A DNA stretch of 64,000 nucleotides from Pilimelia columellifera (GCF_039532605.1 NZ_BAAARY010000001.1:62001-126000); one strand, 5' to 3'. Counted from the first letter of the stretch, positions 8,102 to 18,209 are shown. Notes: generated from the letters alone by a model not told the origin. Numbers and translations: made by a program.

Positions 8102-9039
8102 ACGCTATGCCGGGCCACACCACCAACACGTCAGAGCCGGCCCGGCCGTCACGACCGGTCCGGCCGCCGCGACCGGTCCGCAAGCTCAGCAAACGGCTGG
8201 ATGTGGCGCGTCAGCTCCACGACCTGGAACAAGACGCCGCCCTCGACATCGTGGACCTCGAACGGCTACGGGCCAGCGTCACCCGATCCCTGTGGCTGTT
8301 CCTAGCCTTGGGGTCGGTGTTCACCACCACCGGGGTTCAGGACTTCCTCGCCGGGCACCTCACCCCCACCGACCCAGTGTGGTGGGGGTGCTGGGGAGTC
8401 GAACCCTGCTTGGTCGGCATCCTCATCACCGTCTTGCGTTGGGAAGCCGCGATGCTGGCACGCGGTATAGCCGTCGACTCCCGGGCCGTCGACTGGCTGA
8501 AACGGTTCCTGCTTGGCTCGACCCTGGTCATGAACGTCGTGCCCGCCCTGTGGCCAAGGGAAGGCGGAATCAGCGCGGGCATGCTCGCCGCGCACCTCAT
8601 GGTCCCGATCCTGGTGTTCTTCCTCGCCGAAGTCATGCCCATCGTGCAGGCACGCTGCACCCAAGCACGACGAGCCATCACCCTCCCCAAACTCCCAGCG
8701 GCACCGGCTCCCGAACCCCTCCCGACGCTCGCACCCGACCCGGTGTCGGTCGCTATCGCGGAACCCGTCGCCTCAGCGCTGGTCACTGCGGTCCATGGGC
8801 CAGTTCGCCAGGCCGAGGAAACCCCGGAGAGCGACGACGCGCCGGTAGAGCTGCCCGCCCTGGCGCTTGACGGGCTCGGTATCCCGACCGGGATGCAAAC
8901 CCAGATCCGGCGGCTCGTCGCCGACCTGGACCGGCCCGTCACCGCCGCTGACATCCAGCAAGCCACCCGGCTACCCCTACCGATCGCATCCAAGGTCGCC
9001 GAACGGGTCACACCGGCCGCCCTCAACGGCGCGCACTGA
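8098..9039 (+). CDS. Spd-like membrane protein (DUF2637-like)
   Basis: The 313-residue protein has a basic, Pro/Arg-rich N-terminus and about four hydrophobic helices between residues 62 and 185 (LWLFLALGSVF, VEPCLVGILITVL, LLGSTLVMNVVPAL, LMVPILVFFLAEV). It ends in a Pro/Ala linker and a C-terminal helical domain. Such proteins are encoded beside tra and rep in actinomycete elements and are thought to help intramycelial spread. It starts at a GTG overlapping the Tra stop by 4 bp, so expression is coupled. Confidence 0.7.
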   Translation: MNAMPGHTTNTSEPARPSRPVRPPRPVRKLSKRLDVARQLHDLEQDAALDIVDLERLRASVTRSLWLFLALGSVFTTTGVQDFLAGHLTPTDPVWWGCWGVEPCLVGILITVLRWEAAMLARGIAVDSRAVDWLKRFLLGSTLVMNVVPALWPREGGISAGMLAAHLMVPILVFFLAEVMPIVQARCTQARRAITLPKLPAAPAPEPLPTLAPDPVSVAIAEPVASALVTAVHGPVRQAEETPESDDAPVELPALALDGLGIPTGMQTQIRRLVADLDRPVTAADIQQATRLPLPIASKVAERVTPAALNGAH

Positions 9040-9064
9040 CCCCTCGTCACTCACCCGCTTTCAC

Positions 9065-9095
9065 CTGCCGTGCTCCTCGCCCTGGGGCACGGCAG
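9065..9095. other. Stem-loop in the rep leader
   Basis: A 9-bp stem (9065-9073 with 9087-9095) lies 22 bp before the ATG of the replication initiator and just before its RBS. It may limit or terminate transcription into rep. Confidence 0.4.
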
Positions 9096-9117
9096 GCCTG
9101 TCGTGAAAGGAGAACCC

Positions 9118-10458
<1,341 letters not shown>

Positions 10459-10460
10459 AA

Positions 10461-10652
10461 ATGACCACCACCACCATCCCCGCCAAACGCCTGTGGGGCA
10501 TCAACGACGTATCGCTGTACCTCGACATCCCGGTCGGAACGCTCTACCAATGGCGCTACCACCGCACCGGACCCAGAGCGTTCAAAGTGGGCCGTCACCT
10601 CCGATACGACCCCGCCGACGTCCAAACCTGGCTCCACGAGCAGGCGGCCTGA
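10461..10652 (+). CDS. xis: Excisionase (Xis), MerR/helix-turn-helix type
   Basis: The 63-residue protein reads LWGINDVSLYLDIPVGTLYQWR then GPRAFKVGRHLRYDPADVQTWL, the winged HTH pattern of AICE excisionases. ATG at 10461 follows AGAAAGGAATAG. It lies between rep and int with 2-bp gaps, so all three are one operon. It would direct the integrase toward excision at the flanking att sites. Confidence 0.85.
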   Translation: MTTTTIPAKRLWGINDVSLYLDIPVGTLYQWRYHRTGPRAFKVGRHLRYDPADVQTWLHEQAA

Positions 10653-10654
10653 TC

Positions 10655-11764
10655 GTGAGTGTGGAGAAGCGCCCGAACGGCAAGTGGCGCGCCCGCGTGC
10701 GTGACGCCTCGGGTCGGGAGCTGGCCCGTCATTTCGACCGGAAGGTCGACGCTGTCCGATGGGAAACGGGTGCCAGGTCCTCGATGGCCCGTGGTGACTG
10801 GATCGACCCGTCGCGCGCCAAGGTCACAGTCGGGACGTGGGCAGAACAGTGGATGACCAGTCAGGTGCAGCTCAAGCCCAGCACCCGCGCCCGCTATCAG
10901 GTCGCGCTCCGTCGGCAGGTCCTCCCGTCCTGGTCGTCAACGCCGCTGGCGTCGGTCACCTTCGTCGGGGTTGGCTCCTGGGTGCAACGACTGGCAGCGT
11001 CGGGGTTGGCTCCGGCAACCATTCGGTACGCCCATCGGGTGTTCTCGCTGGTCTTGGCCCATGCCGTTGATGATGGCCGGATCTCGCGCAATCCTGCGCA
11101 CCGGGTTCGGTTGCCGCGGGTCGTCAGTGAGGAGCCGGTATTCCTCGACCACGACCAGGTCGCGCAGCTTGCAGAGGCGTGCGGCAGGTACCGGCTTCTG
11201 GTGCGGTTCCTCGCCTACACCGGGCTTCGCTGGGGTGAGGCGTCGGCGCTTCGGGTGTCCCGCTTGGATCTGACGAAACGTCGGGTGAATGTCGCGGTGG
11301 CGTACTCGGAGGTCAGCGGCAAACTCATCGAGGGCACTCCGAAGAGCCATCAGCGCCGTTCGGTGCCCGTCGCGCGGTTCCTCGTCGATGAGTTGACCAC
11401 GCACATCGCGGGCAAGCCTCGTGACGCGCTGGTGTTCACTTCTCCCAAAGGCGGGCCGTTGCGCAACACCAACTTCCGGCCCCGGGTATTCCAGCCTGCG
11501 GCCGTCTCGCTCGGTCTGGGTGACCTCACGCCGCACGATCTGCGGCACACGGCGGCCAATCTGGCAGTGGCGGCCGGCGCGAACGTCAAGGCGGTTCAGC
11601 GGATGCTCGGGCACGCCTCGGCGTCGATGACTCTGGACGTTTACGCCGGTCTGTTTGGTGACGACCTGGACGCCGTCGCCGACGCCCTGGACGAAGCGGT
11701 GGCCGGGCGGACTGCGGACCGGAAGCGGACTGACGACCGAGGACCGGATGAGGAACATCGATGA
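10655..11764 (+). CDS. int: Tyrosine integrase of element 1
   Basis: The 369-residue protein starts at GTG 10655, two bases after the xis stop. An N-terminal arm-binding region (KRPNGKWRARVRDASGRE) and a core-binding SAM-like domain precede the catalytic domain. Catalytic residues are visible: Arg in TGLRWGE (about residue 190), HDLRH (about residue 295) and the nucleophile Tyr in TLDVYAGLF (about residue 330). The gene ends 39 bp from the attachment repeat at 11804, the expected position for int next to attP. Confidence 0.9.
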   Translation: MSVEKRPNGKWRARVRDASGRELARHFDRKVDAVRWETGARSSMARGDWIDPSRAKVTVGTWAEQWMTSQVQLKPSTRARYQVALRRQVLPSWSSTPLASVTFVGVGSWVQRLAASGLAPATIRYAHRVFSLVLAHAVDDGRISRNPAHRVRLPRVVSEEPVFLDHDQVAQLAEACGRYRLLVRFLAYTGLRWGEASALRVSRLDLTKRRVNVAVAYSEVSGKLIEGTPKSHQRRSVPVARFLVDELTTHIAGKPRDALVFTSPKGGPLRNTNFRPRVFQPAAVSLGLGDLTPHDLRHTAANLAVAAGANVKAVQRMLGHASASMTLDVYAGLFGDDLDAVADALDEAVAGRTADRKRTDDRGPDEEHR

Positions 11765-11803
11765 AAAAGCAACCCACAGGCCGCTGACCTGGGGTTTTGT
11801 GTG

Positions 11804-11846
11804 GAGCCGCCTGACAGAATCGAACTGTCGACCTACGCATTACGAG
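11804..11846. repeat. att site copy 2 (junction of elements 1 and 2)
   Basis: This is the second identical copy of the 43-bp tRNA-Thr 3' repeat. It is the right end of element 1 and the left end of element 2, showing head-to-tail accretion. Confidence 0.9.
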
Positions 11847-12247
11847 TCGTTGCCGCGCCAAGGCCAGCCGGCAGGCGGACCAGCTCGGCTGGCCGGACCT
11901 TGCCGCCCCCGTCCACGGCTGTCCGTCGACTTGGCTGCTCAGTTGGCTGCTCGGCGCTTCGTCCCGAACTGCTGGCGGTAGGTCTCGGTGGAGGTCCGTT
12001 CGAGGTCAGGGCGCTGGTCAGCGGCTGGTTCGGCGCCGTCCGGGTGGCACAGTTGCTGTACTTCGTTGCTGTACCGCTCGGCCCGCCCGGGGCGGTGCCA
12101 GGCGGGCGTGCCTTAGTCTGGCTCGGCATCGAGCCCTGCGGGCTGGCCACCTCCAGTGACCCATCCGATAACGAACCGCCCGCCTCCGACGGCGGACGGA
12201 GCTACCAGCCTAGAGTTTGTCGGGGTCGAGCAGAGGGAGTCCCTAGG
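11847..12247. other. Left arm of element 2
   Basis: No supported gene is seen. The frame that is open here is an upstream extension of the methyltransferase gene without a credible start. It contains the tandem motif at 11931-11952 and probably the methyltransferase promoter. Confidence 0.45.
11931..11952. repeat. Tandem TTGGCTGCTC motif, left of element 2
   Basis: Two TTGGCTGCTC units separated by 2 bp lie 84 bp inside the left attachment core. The 22-nt block matches 26108-26129 near the right end at 21 of 22 positions. In the circular form both would flank attP in the same orientation, as expected for integrase arm-type binding sites; that role is inferred. Confidence 0.6.
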
Positions 12248-13399
12248 GTGAGCGAACGTCTTCCAGTCATCAGCCTCTTCTCGGGCGCGGGTGGCCTTGA
12301 CCTGGCGGTGGAAGCGTGTGGCCGTACCGCTGACCGAGACGGCATCCTTCGGGTTGCCGTAGCCACCGACTACGAGGCGCAGGCGCTCAGGACCCTGTCC
12401 ATGAACTTTCCCGAGACGCCAACGCTCTGCAAGGACATCCGCCACACGACTGCGGATGAACTTCTCCAGCTGGCGGGCTTGTCGGCCGGGGAGCCGACCT
12501 TGGTGATCGGCGGCCCTCCTTGTACGCCCTTCAGCAAGTCCGGCTTCTGGCTTGAGGAGAAGCGCGAAAGCCTCGACCCGAACGCATCCCTCCTCGATGA
12601 GTATGTACGGGTAGTCCGTGACACACGGCCGGAAGCCTTTATCCTTGAGAACGTCCAAGGCCTCACCTACTCAACTCACCGTGCGCAGTTCGCCCGCCTC
12701 CTGCAACAGCTCGAAGATTTGGGCTACAATCCTCGGTATAAAGTCCTACTTGCTGCGGAGTACGGGGTTCCACAGTTACGTCGGCGCGTGTTCGTGGTCG
12801 GCCGACGAGACGGAAGGGCGTTCGAGTTCCCGCCTATCACACACTCGGGCTTGAGTGAGCGGGACCGGAAGATTGATGTAACTAAGCGGCCCTTTATCAC
12901 CGCCCATGACGCAATCGGCGACTTGCTTCCTGGCACGCCTGAGCCTGGTGAGGCCGTTAATGGCGAGTACGGCGAGTTGGCCTCTGAGGTACCTCCAGGC
13001 CAAAACTACCTCTGGCACACTGACCGCTATGGCGGTCGCAATGTTTTCAAGTGGCGAAGCCGGTACTGGACGTTCCTTCTGCGATTGGACCCGGGTCGGC
13101 CGGCTTCGACCATTCAGGCGCAGCCGGGCCCTTACGTCGGCCCCTTCCACTGGGAGAATGTCGTGAACGCCGACGGCGAAAAAAGGGCACGTCGCCTTCG
13201 GGTGCCGGAGCTACTCAGGCTCATGACATTCCCTAACGACTTCAAGCTGAACGGTAACCGAGCTGATATCCAACGTCAGCTTGGAAACGCTGTTCCAGTT
13301 CAGCTCGGTAAGGTCGTAGTAGACGCACTAATGGAGCAGCTCGGCCACCTTGGCGATCCATGCACACGCCAGCAACAGCAGCTGGAGCTTGGCGTATAG
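12248..13399 (+). CDS. DNA (cytosine-5) methyltransferase of a type II R-M system
   Basis: The 383-residue protein starts at GTG 12248 after AGAGGGAG and has all main m5C motifs in order. These are motif I LFSGAGGLDLA (residues about 8-18), motif IV GGPPCTPFSKSG with the catalytic Cys (about 88-99), motif VI ILENVQGL, motif VIII QLRRRVFVVG, and motif X RQLGNAVPV near the end. The target-recognition region lies between VIII and X. It converges on a SacI-family endonuclease gene and would protect its site, plausibly GAGCTC or a related sequence; the specificity is not provable here. Confidence 0.9.
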   Translation: MSERLPVISLFSGAGGLDLAVEACGRTADRDGILRVAVATDYEAQALRTLSMNFPETPTLCKDIRHTTADELLQLAGLSAGEPTLVIGGPPCTPFSKSGFWLEEKRESLDPNASLLDEYVRVVRDTRPEAFILENVQGLTYSTHRAQFARLLQQLEDLGYNPRYKVLLAAEYGVPQLRRRVFVVGRRDGRAFEFPPITHSGLSERDRKIDVTKRPFITAHDAIGDLLPGTPEPGEAVNGEYGELASEVPPGQNYLWHTDRYGGRNVFKWRSRYWTFLLRLDPGRPASTIQAQPGPYVGPFHWENVVNADGEKRARRLRVPELLRLMTFPNDFKLNGNRADIQRQLGNAVPVQLGKVVVDALMEQLGHLGDPCTRQQQQLELGV

Positions 13400-13425
13400 G
13401 GAGCCATATCTGGTTTCTATGCCTG

Positions 13426-13458
13426 CGCTGAGGGCACCGCATCTCGGTGCCCTCAGCG
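13426..13458. terminator. Bidirectional terminator between R-M genes
   Basis: A perfect 14-bp stem (13426-13439 with 13445-13458) and a 5-nt loop lie between the convergent methyltransferase and endonuclease genes, 26 bp after one stop and 3 bp from the other. It can serve both directions. Confidence 0.75.
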
Positions 13459-13461
13459 CTG

Positions 13462-14541
13462 TCACTTCTCGAAGAAGCTGGATCGGGTTAGTTCAGCCCA
13501 CCGCTTTTGAGTAGAGACGGGAAGCCCCACTTCCACCATCCGCTTTACCATCCCGCGAGCGAGGGTTCGCACGTTGACCTCCACTCCCCTCGGACTCCAA
13601 GCGAAAGCATGAAAGACTAACTCTTCCACGCCCCAAATCCATGTGAAGACGCAGTTTAGTTCGCGCGCAACGTGGCTAGCGTCCAAACCCTGTAGTGCCT
13701 GCTGGTCGGACTTCAGACCAACGTACATGACGTTCCTGATGCCCTTGTTCGCGCAACGCCGAATGAAGGCCCACACTTCACCTTCCGTCACCTCGCGCTG
13801 CTTTACTTCGATTGCCACGAGCGGCACCTTCTCGGCAGCTTGGAAGACGTGTACATCACCTGGCCAATGTCGGCTAGGGTCGTTTATCTTCCCAGTCCTG
13901 ACATCCGACCAAATCATACTCAGAGCCGCAGCAGTTAGTGCTTGGCCCCTGCCGCCTCGCTCAGGGTTCTCGAGCACGAAACTCTCCGCAGCGGAAACTA
14001 TCTGCGCGAGATCCGCCTCAGTTTCGGCAATTACGATCGGCTGATTTTTGAGCGCAACGGCAAATCGCTCCCGCAGCCATGCCGCAAAGGCGTAAAGGGC
14101 CTGTTCCTCGTCAAGCCTGTCGACTTCGCCGAGCACTTCCAATAGGAAAGCAAAGCTTTCCTTTTCACGGGTCACAATATCGTGCAGAGTACGCGGCTTC
14201 AGCCAGGTGCTTCCGTTGGTTGGATTAGCACTTTCGGAGCCTAGATCAAATCCGTAATGATTTCGAGCCGGCGCGAGAACGTGATCACCGATCCCTCTCA
14301 TGTGATAGCCACGTTCGGTCACGCCCAGCTTGACCACGAACGGATCAATCCGACGATCGCAGGCTTTGGCAAGTAGCGCGCAACCAAGGACGACGGTGTC
14401 TCCTCCCCGTGTCGAATGTCCAACGTTTCGGGCCAATTCAGACCAACGGTCTGGAACGGGCAGGTCCGACTGCGCGATCGACATGGCTTCCTCGAACCGC
14501 TGCTTGGCGAACGGAATGCTGATGCTGATCCCGATTCTCAA
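13462..14541 (-). CDS. SacI-family type II restriction endonuclease
   Basis: The 359-residue protein resembles SacI, the GAGCTC-cutting enzyme. Shared features include a helical N-terminus with ALLAKACDRRIDPFVVK, HYGFDLGSESANPTNGSTW, the segment KINDPSRHWPGDVHVF, and a putative catalytic strand VPLVAIEVKQREVTEGEV (acidic residue plus E-x-K). VFHAFAWSPRGVEV is conserved near the end. It starts at a TTG (14539-14541) after GGAAGG at 8 nt, a weak start that could limit endonuclease synthesis. The gene is convergent with the methyltransferase gene, so expression is set by separate promoters. Confidence 0.85.
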   Translation of the reverse strand: MRIGISISIPFAKQRFEEAMSIAQSDLPVPDRWSELARNVGHSTRGGDTVVLGCALLAKACDRRIDPFVVKLGVTERGYHMRGIGDHVLAPARNHYGFDLGSESANPTNGSTWLKPRTLHDIVTREKESFAFLLEVLGEVDRLDEEQALYAFAAWLRERFAVALKNQPIVIAETEADLAQIVSAAESFVLENPERGGRGQALTAAALSMIWSDVRTGKINDPSRHWPGDVHVFQAAEKVPLVAIEVKQREVTEGEVWAFIRRCANKGIRNVMYVGLKSDQQALQGLDASHVARELNCVFTWIWGVEELVFHAFAWSPRGVEVNVRTLARGMVKRMVEVGLPVSTQKRWAELTRSSFFEK

Positions 14542-14876
14542 ACTGTCGTCCTTCCCGGTGGTCTGGACCAGTAACCTAGAGGATCAGTCGGGTCGATGTG
14601 GCCCCCGACACGGCAGATCCGTCGGCATGTGGCCGATACCTGGTTGATCAGCGACTCCATGATGGACCTGTGATGCTCCGCTCGGGGCGAGGCAGATTCA
14701 TGCGGCCGCCAACCTGGTCAGGCGGGGTCCCGTGGCTCGGCTGGGTCGGGTGTGGCGGCCTGGGTGCCGTACTTCGCTGCTGTATCGCGGGAGCCAGCGG
14801 CGCGGTGTCCTCGTCCCCTCTTTGCTGACCACTCGGCTGGCTCCATGGAGGCCTCTGCGCGCATCGTCTCGGTATC
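14542..14876. other. Intergenic region upstream of the endonuclease
   Basis: This gap separates the divergent endonuclease and membrane protein genes and holds their promoters. No convincing coding sequence is present. Confidence 0.45.
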
Positions 14877-15470
14877 GTGATGGACGTGTTGGGTTTGGCA
14901 GGCTTGAAGTCCTGGGACTGGGAAACGATCGGTGATCAAGCTACGAGCATCGGCGTACTAGTTGCGCTGTTGGTCGGCATCACTACGAACGTGATCATGG
15001 CGCGACAGGAGAAGGTAACCCGGCAAGGTCTGCTGCTACAGCAGCGTCTCGGCGAGGAAGCCGCCAACCGAGCTGACGCGGCGGCCCTCCGCACTGAGGC
15101 GGCGGCCCGCCTGACCGAGGAGTACACGCGTCGCGTCGTTGTTGCGCTGGAGACGCTTGCAGCATCCAATCTTCAGGGAAGTCCAGCGCCTACGCGCGGC
15201 GTGCAATGGAACCTTGTCAATGATCGAAAATCCCGCTATCGACTAAGCAATGTAGGCGATAAGACTGCGCGAGACGTTGTGGTCACGGCCCACGAGACGC
15301 TCATTTTGCGTGACGTGCCCGAGCACGCAGTTGTCCAGCCGACAGAGGCAGTCACCTTCCTAGCACTCCAGACCTTCGGTACCAAGGACAGCACCATTAC
15401 GGTTAGCTGGCTGGATGACAAAAATAGCGAGCGGCAGATATGGCGTTACCCGCTTCCGCCCGCGTCTTAG
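14877..15470 (+). CDS. Membrane-anchored hypothetical protein
   Basis: The 197-residue protein has one transmembrane helix (residues about 23-43, TSIGVLVALLVGITTNVIM). A charged, Ala/Glu/Arg-rich coiled coil (about 44-90) and a C-terminal beta domain (YRLSNVGDKTARDVVVTAH through TITVSWLD) follow. The C-terminal domain has the look of an immunoglobulin-like fold. I do not recognise a family. GTG at 14877 or the next ATG at 14880 starts it. The hairpin repeat begins at its stop codon. Confidence 0.55.
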   Translation: MMDVLGLAGLKSWDWETIGDQATSIGVLVALLVGITTNVIMARQEKVTRQGLLLQQRLGEEAANRADAAALRTEAAARLTEEYTRRVVVALETLAASNLQGSPAPTRGVQWNLVNDRKSRYRLSNVGDKTARDVVVTAHETLILRDVPEHAVVQPTEAVTFLALQTFGTKDSTITVSWLDDKNSERQIWRYPLPPAS

Positions 15471-15710
15471 CCATCCCGTCTGCTGTCGTCCCGCCGCTTC
15501 GCGGGTGCGGGCCGGCCCCGGGGTGACAAGGTGGAGCGCCCTGCGGACGTACGACCTTGGCACCCCGGGGCCGGCCTGCTCGGCTTGCTCGGGACGTCAG
15601 CAGGCGGGATGGCACCCACCCCGACCCTGACCCGCGATCAGCGCAACGGCCCCGCGGGTCTCGGCCATCCTGGAGCTGGAGGCCCCCGCCGGAGGCGCTC
15701 TAACCGCAAC
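15470..15710. repeat. Dispersed hairpin repeat, copy B
   Basis: This is the counterpart of 1595-1836. Positions 15470-15613 form the long palindrome. Within the inner stem one base pair has changed on both sides relative to copy A (C-G to A-T), keeping pairing, while one other position is mismatched. The copy starts on the last base of the upstream stop codon, so it may act as the gene's transcript end. Confidence 0.75.
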
Positions 15711-16010
15711 CGGCCTAAGGTCCGCAGCCCGCGTCCCCCCACCGAGCTGGTCGCTCACCCGGTGCGCGTACGGCCCGACGTTCACGGCACCCAGCTCGAC
15801 TGGTACGCGCCTCGTGCCTGCTTCGGCGGTCCGGGGCGTTTTGTTGTCTCGCGAAGCGCCAGTCGCCGGGCGTCTTGCGCGAGCTGCGAGGAGCGGCCGA
15901 GCGACGAGCAGCTGCGCGCCCTGGCGGCGGCGCGTGCGGCCCGCTTGTCGGGCCGCCTTGAAGGCGTACAGAAACTTAGCGCAGGATTGGGCTCGTCGGT
16001 TGGCGGCCGG
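15711..16010. other. Intergenic region after hairpin repeat B
   Basis: Open frames here overlap the repeat and look non-coding. I see nothing recognisable. Confidence 0.4.
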
Positions 16011-16483
16011 TCATCTATCCCTTCGCGCTACGCCGTGTTCTAGGTAAGCGGTCTCACCACTGCGACGGGCCGTCAGGGCCGCACGAATGCGCACGGCTAG
16101 GCGGGGAAGAGTGACCTCGTCCAGCTCGTCAGCGGGGATGTAGACGGCTGCGGCGATCTCGCCGTCAGCGAAGGGAAGCTTGGCGACCTGGTCCTCGGAC
16201 AGGTCCCCCCGTCGAAGATGAACAGCAGCTTGTCGCCCTCCTCCGGGTGCGGTGCCCAGTCAACAGCGAGCAGACGCCCGACTGGACGGGACAGACCCAG
16301 TTCCTCGCCAAGCTCCCGTAGGCATGCCTCGCTGGGCAGTTCCCCGCGGTCGATGTACCCGCCAGGGATCTCCCACGCGTCCTTGTACGTCGTGCGCAGC
16401 ATGAGCACCCGGTCAGCAGCGTCAGCGATCAACACACCGGCAGCGACACGGGGCGTGGCGAAACGGGACGGGTCAACGTTCAC
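16011..16483 (-). pseudogene. NUDIX hydrolase gene with a frameshift
   Basis: The protein starts MNVDPSRFATPRVAAGVLIAD and has a complete NUDIX box (GGYIDRGELPSEACLRELGEELGL, residues about 41-64). After KLLFIFDGG the frame becomes non-protein-like and stops at 16097. Adding one G to the G6 run (16205-16210, C on the plus strand) restores a good C-terminus (DLSEDQVAKLPFADGEIAAA, ending EHGVARRDR) and a stop at 16011, giving about 157 residues. This is a recent frameshift, phase variation in a homopolymer, or a sequencing error. The NUDIX catalytic part is intact. Confidence 0.75.
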
Positions 16484-16621
16484 ACTACGACCTTAGTTGT
16501 CATGACGGCACCGACTGGCCGAGCAGTCCACGTCGTCAGGAGACCTCTGCCGTCGCAGACTCATGACTTCGAAGCAGAGCGGCCCCCACTAGCATGAGGG
16601 CCGCTCAAAGTTGCGCTTCGC

Positions 16622-17101
16622 CTACTCGCTGGAGTCGACATATCCGTAGGCGTACGTGCCCAGCTGCGGGGCCTGCGCATCGACGCCGAACCCGAGGGTG
16701 TCTCCGGCCCGATACGGTACGGACTTTCGGTACATGCTGTTGTCACACTTTCGTTGCTCAACGCTGTCGGGGATCTTGTCGCCGTTACGCTTCAGCGTGA
16801 TGGTGTACGCAGTGCCGCCGGTGCATACGAACAGCACCGAAACCGATCCGGCTTTGGTCTGCGGACCAATCGTGTTACCCACTGCGCCGGCCATCGGCCC
16901 GGCTCCCTTGACTGGGTCAGCTTCACCGGGGAGCGATTGCTTCAAGATCTCGCTGGCTTGCGGCGTTCCCGCATCGCTAGAGGTGGCCGACGCGGTGGCC
17001 GTCGGGGTGACGTTCGGCTTAGATTCGGCGGTGCAGCCCACGAGCGTTGCCGCCACGACGAGCGACAGAGCGCCGCCGGCACCAACTATGATATTTCGCA
17101 A
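16622..17101 (-). CDS. Putative lipoprotein, unknown function
   Basis: The 159-residue protein starts MRNIIVGAGGALSLVVAA and has the lipobox LVGC near residue 23, then a Thr/Ala/Ser linker. A C-terminal domain of about 90 residues carries two Cys (FVCTGG, RKCDNS) that could form a disulfide. Its pattern of strands (VSVLFVCTGGTAYTITLK, TLGFGVDAQ) suggests a small beta-sandwich exported to the cell surface. It sits 9 bp downstream of a secreted-protein gene and is probably co-transcribed. Confidence 0.65.
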   Translation of the reverse strand: MRNIIVGAGGALSLVVAATLVGCTAESKPNVTPTATASATSSDAGTPQASEILKQSLPGEADPVKGAGPMAGAVGNTIGPQTKAGSVSVLFVCTGGTAYTITLKRNGDKIPDSVEQRKCDNSMYRKSVPYRAGDTLGFGVDAQAPQLGTYAYGYVDSSE

Positions 17102-17110
17102 ACTATCCCC

Positions 17111-17758
17111 TTAGTTCTTGAAACGGCCGAGGGTGAGGTCGCCCGGATCCGGGGCAACAACATCCCAAGTCGTCCTCGTGACTGCCTTGCATGGCGGGAC
17201 GATCTTAGTCATCGTCTCGATGACGCGGTAGCCAGCGTTACCAAGGCGCACCCGGTACGCCTTCTTCGTCTTGTTCGTGTCTGAGACCTCTCTGCCGGTC
17301 CCAGCCACCCACTTGTTGCTGACCTGAATATCGAGCTTCGCCGCCGCCTTGGCTAGGAACGCTCCCGCCTCAGCCGACACACCGACGGTCACCTGGGCCT
17401 GGAACTCGTTGGACTTCGTCGTCGTGTACTTGGCGGTCTGCCCCGGCTGGAGGAAGCTGGAGAACGGGTCAGTCTTCGCGATGATGAACTTGACCGACTT
17501 CTTCAGCTTGTACCTCGGCGGATTGTTGACCTCAGGGCAGGCGAAGGTGCCATTGGTGTCGATCGGTGGAACCGGGTCGCCGGTCCACTCGACCTCAGTT
17601 TCCTGTGCGTCGCCTTCGATGACGTTGCCGTCTTCATCGAAGAGTGGTGCCTCAACGGCCCCATGGTCGCCCGGCGCGACGGCGGCTGCCGGTGCCGCTG
17701 CCACACCACTAGCCACCAGGATCGAGATTCCGAACATCGCCAAGGCACGAGACGTCAC
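17111..17758 (-). CDS. Secreted hypothetical protein
   Basis: The 215-residue protein has a Sec-type signal peptide with an Ala-rich cleavage region (SGVAAAPAAAVAPG). An acidic stretch follows, then a beta-rich domain (FIIAKTDPFSSFLQPGQTAKYTTTKSNEF, QVTVGVSAEAGAFLAKAAAK). The second half resembles the pattern of actinobacterial secreted beta proteins with amphipathic strands; I do not name a family. GTG at 17758 has GAGGAG 5 nt upstream and is preferred over GTG 17764. It pairs with the downstream lipoprotein gene as cargo. Confidence 0.65.
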   Translation of the reverse strand: MTSRALAMFGISILVASGVAAAPAAAVAPGDHGAVEAPLFDEDGNVIEGDAQETEVEWTGDPVPPIDTNGTFACPEVNNPPRYKLKKSVKFIIAKTDPFSSFLQPGQTAKYTTTKSNEFQAQVTVGVSAEAGAFLAKAAAKLDIQVSNKWVAGTGREVSDTNKTKKAYRVRLGNAGYRVIETMTKIVPPCKAVTRTTWDVVAPDPGDLTLGRFKN

Positions 17759-18209
17759 AAGCACTCCTCAAAGCGTCAATGATTCCGACAGCCTGCCGCA
17801 GGGCAACCGTCGCCGTGCACAGTAACCGGCGTGGGCCACATCCAACTCGGAGCGTCACGAGGCTTTCGTCAGCTCTCCCAACAAGGCACAGGCATCTGAA
17901 TAGGATCTTTGGGAAAAAACGGCAGGACTCAACGGGTCTGCGGCAGTCGATGGGCCGCTGCCGTATCACGACCAGAAAATTCACGCAGTCCCCTCCTGCG
18001 CCCTTCCATGTGGGAAGCGCAACAGGCGACTTCCTGCCCACTCACCGTTTCATCACCCCTTGTGATGGCGATGTGGGCGGCGAAACGGTCGACGAGCATG
18101 CAGTAAGACATCAGCGCGGTTTCGGGAGCGGGCTCCGGCACGGCTGAGGCCCGCAGGTAGACGAGCGCGCCCGGTGGCGCGTGTCGGTGGTGCTCCCTAC
18201 GCTGAGCGC
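17759..18209. other. Promoter and leader region between cargo genes
   Basis: This 450-bp gap lies between divergent genes (the secreted protein and the HD-domain protein). One possible short gene on the minus strand is listed separately; otherwise nothing is supported. Base composition is lower in GC around 17890-17960. Confidence 0.4.
17929..18111 (-). CDS. Possible small protein (60 aa)
   Basis: ATG at 18111 opens a 60-residue frame reading MSYCMLVDRFAAHIAITRGD then ETVSGQEVACCASHMEGRRR. Composition is protein-like (acidic and basic mix, Cys pair, helical start), but there is no clear RBS and no family is recognised. The frame is open further upstream. Low confidence. Confidence 0.3.
   Translation of the reverse strand: MSYCMLVDRFAAHIAITRGDETVSGQEVACCASHMEGRRRGLREFSGRDTAAAHRLPQTR

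Noticed and set aside
14598..14876. Small open frames between the endonuclease and membrane protein genes
   Set aside because: No RBS or protein-like composition; the interval is better read as a promoter region.
15531..16043. An open frame over the hairpin repeat B
   Set aside because: Its sequence is generated by the repeat and has no recognisable protein features.
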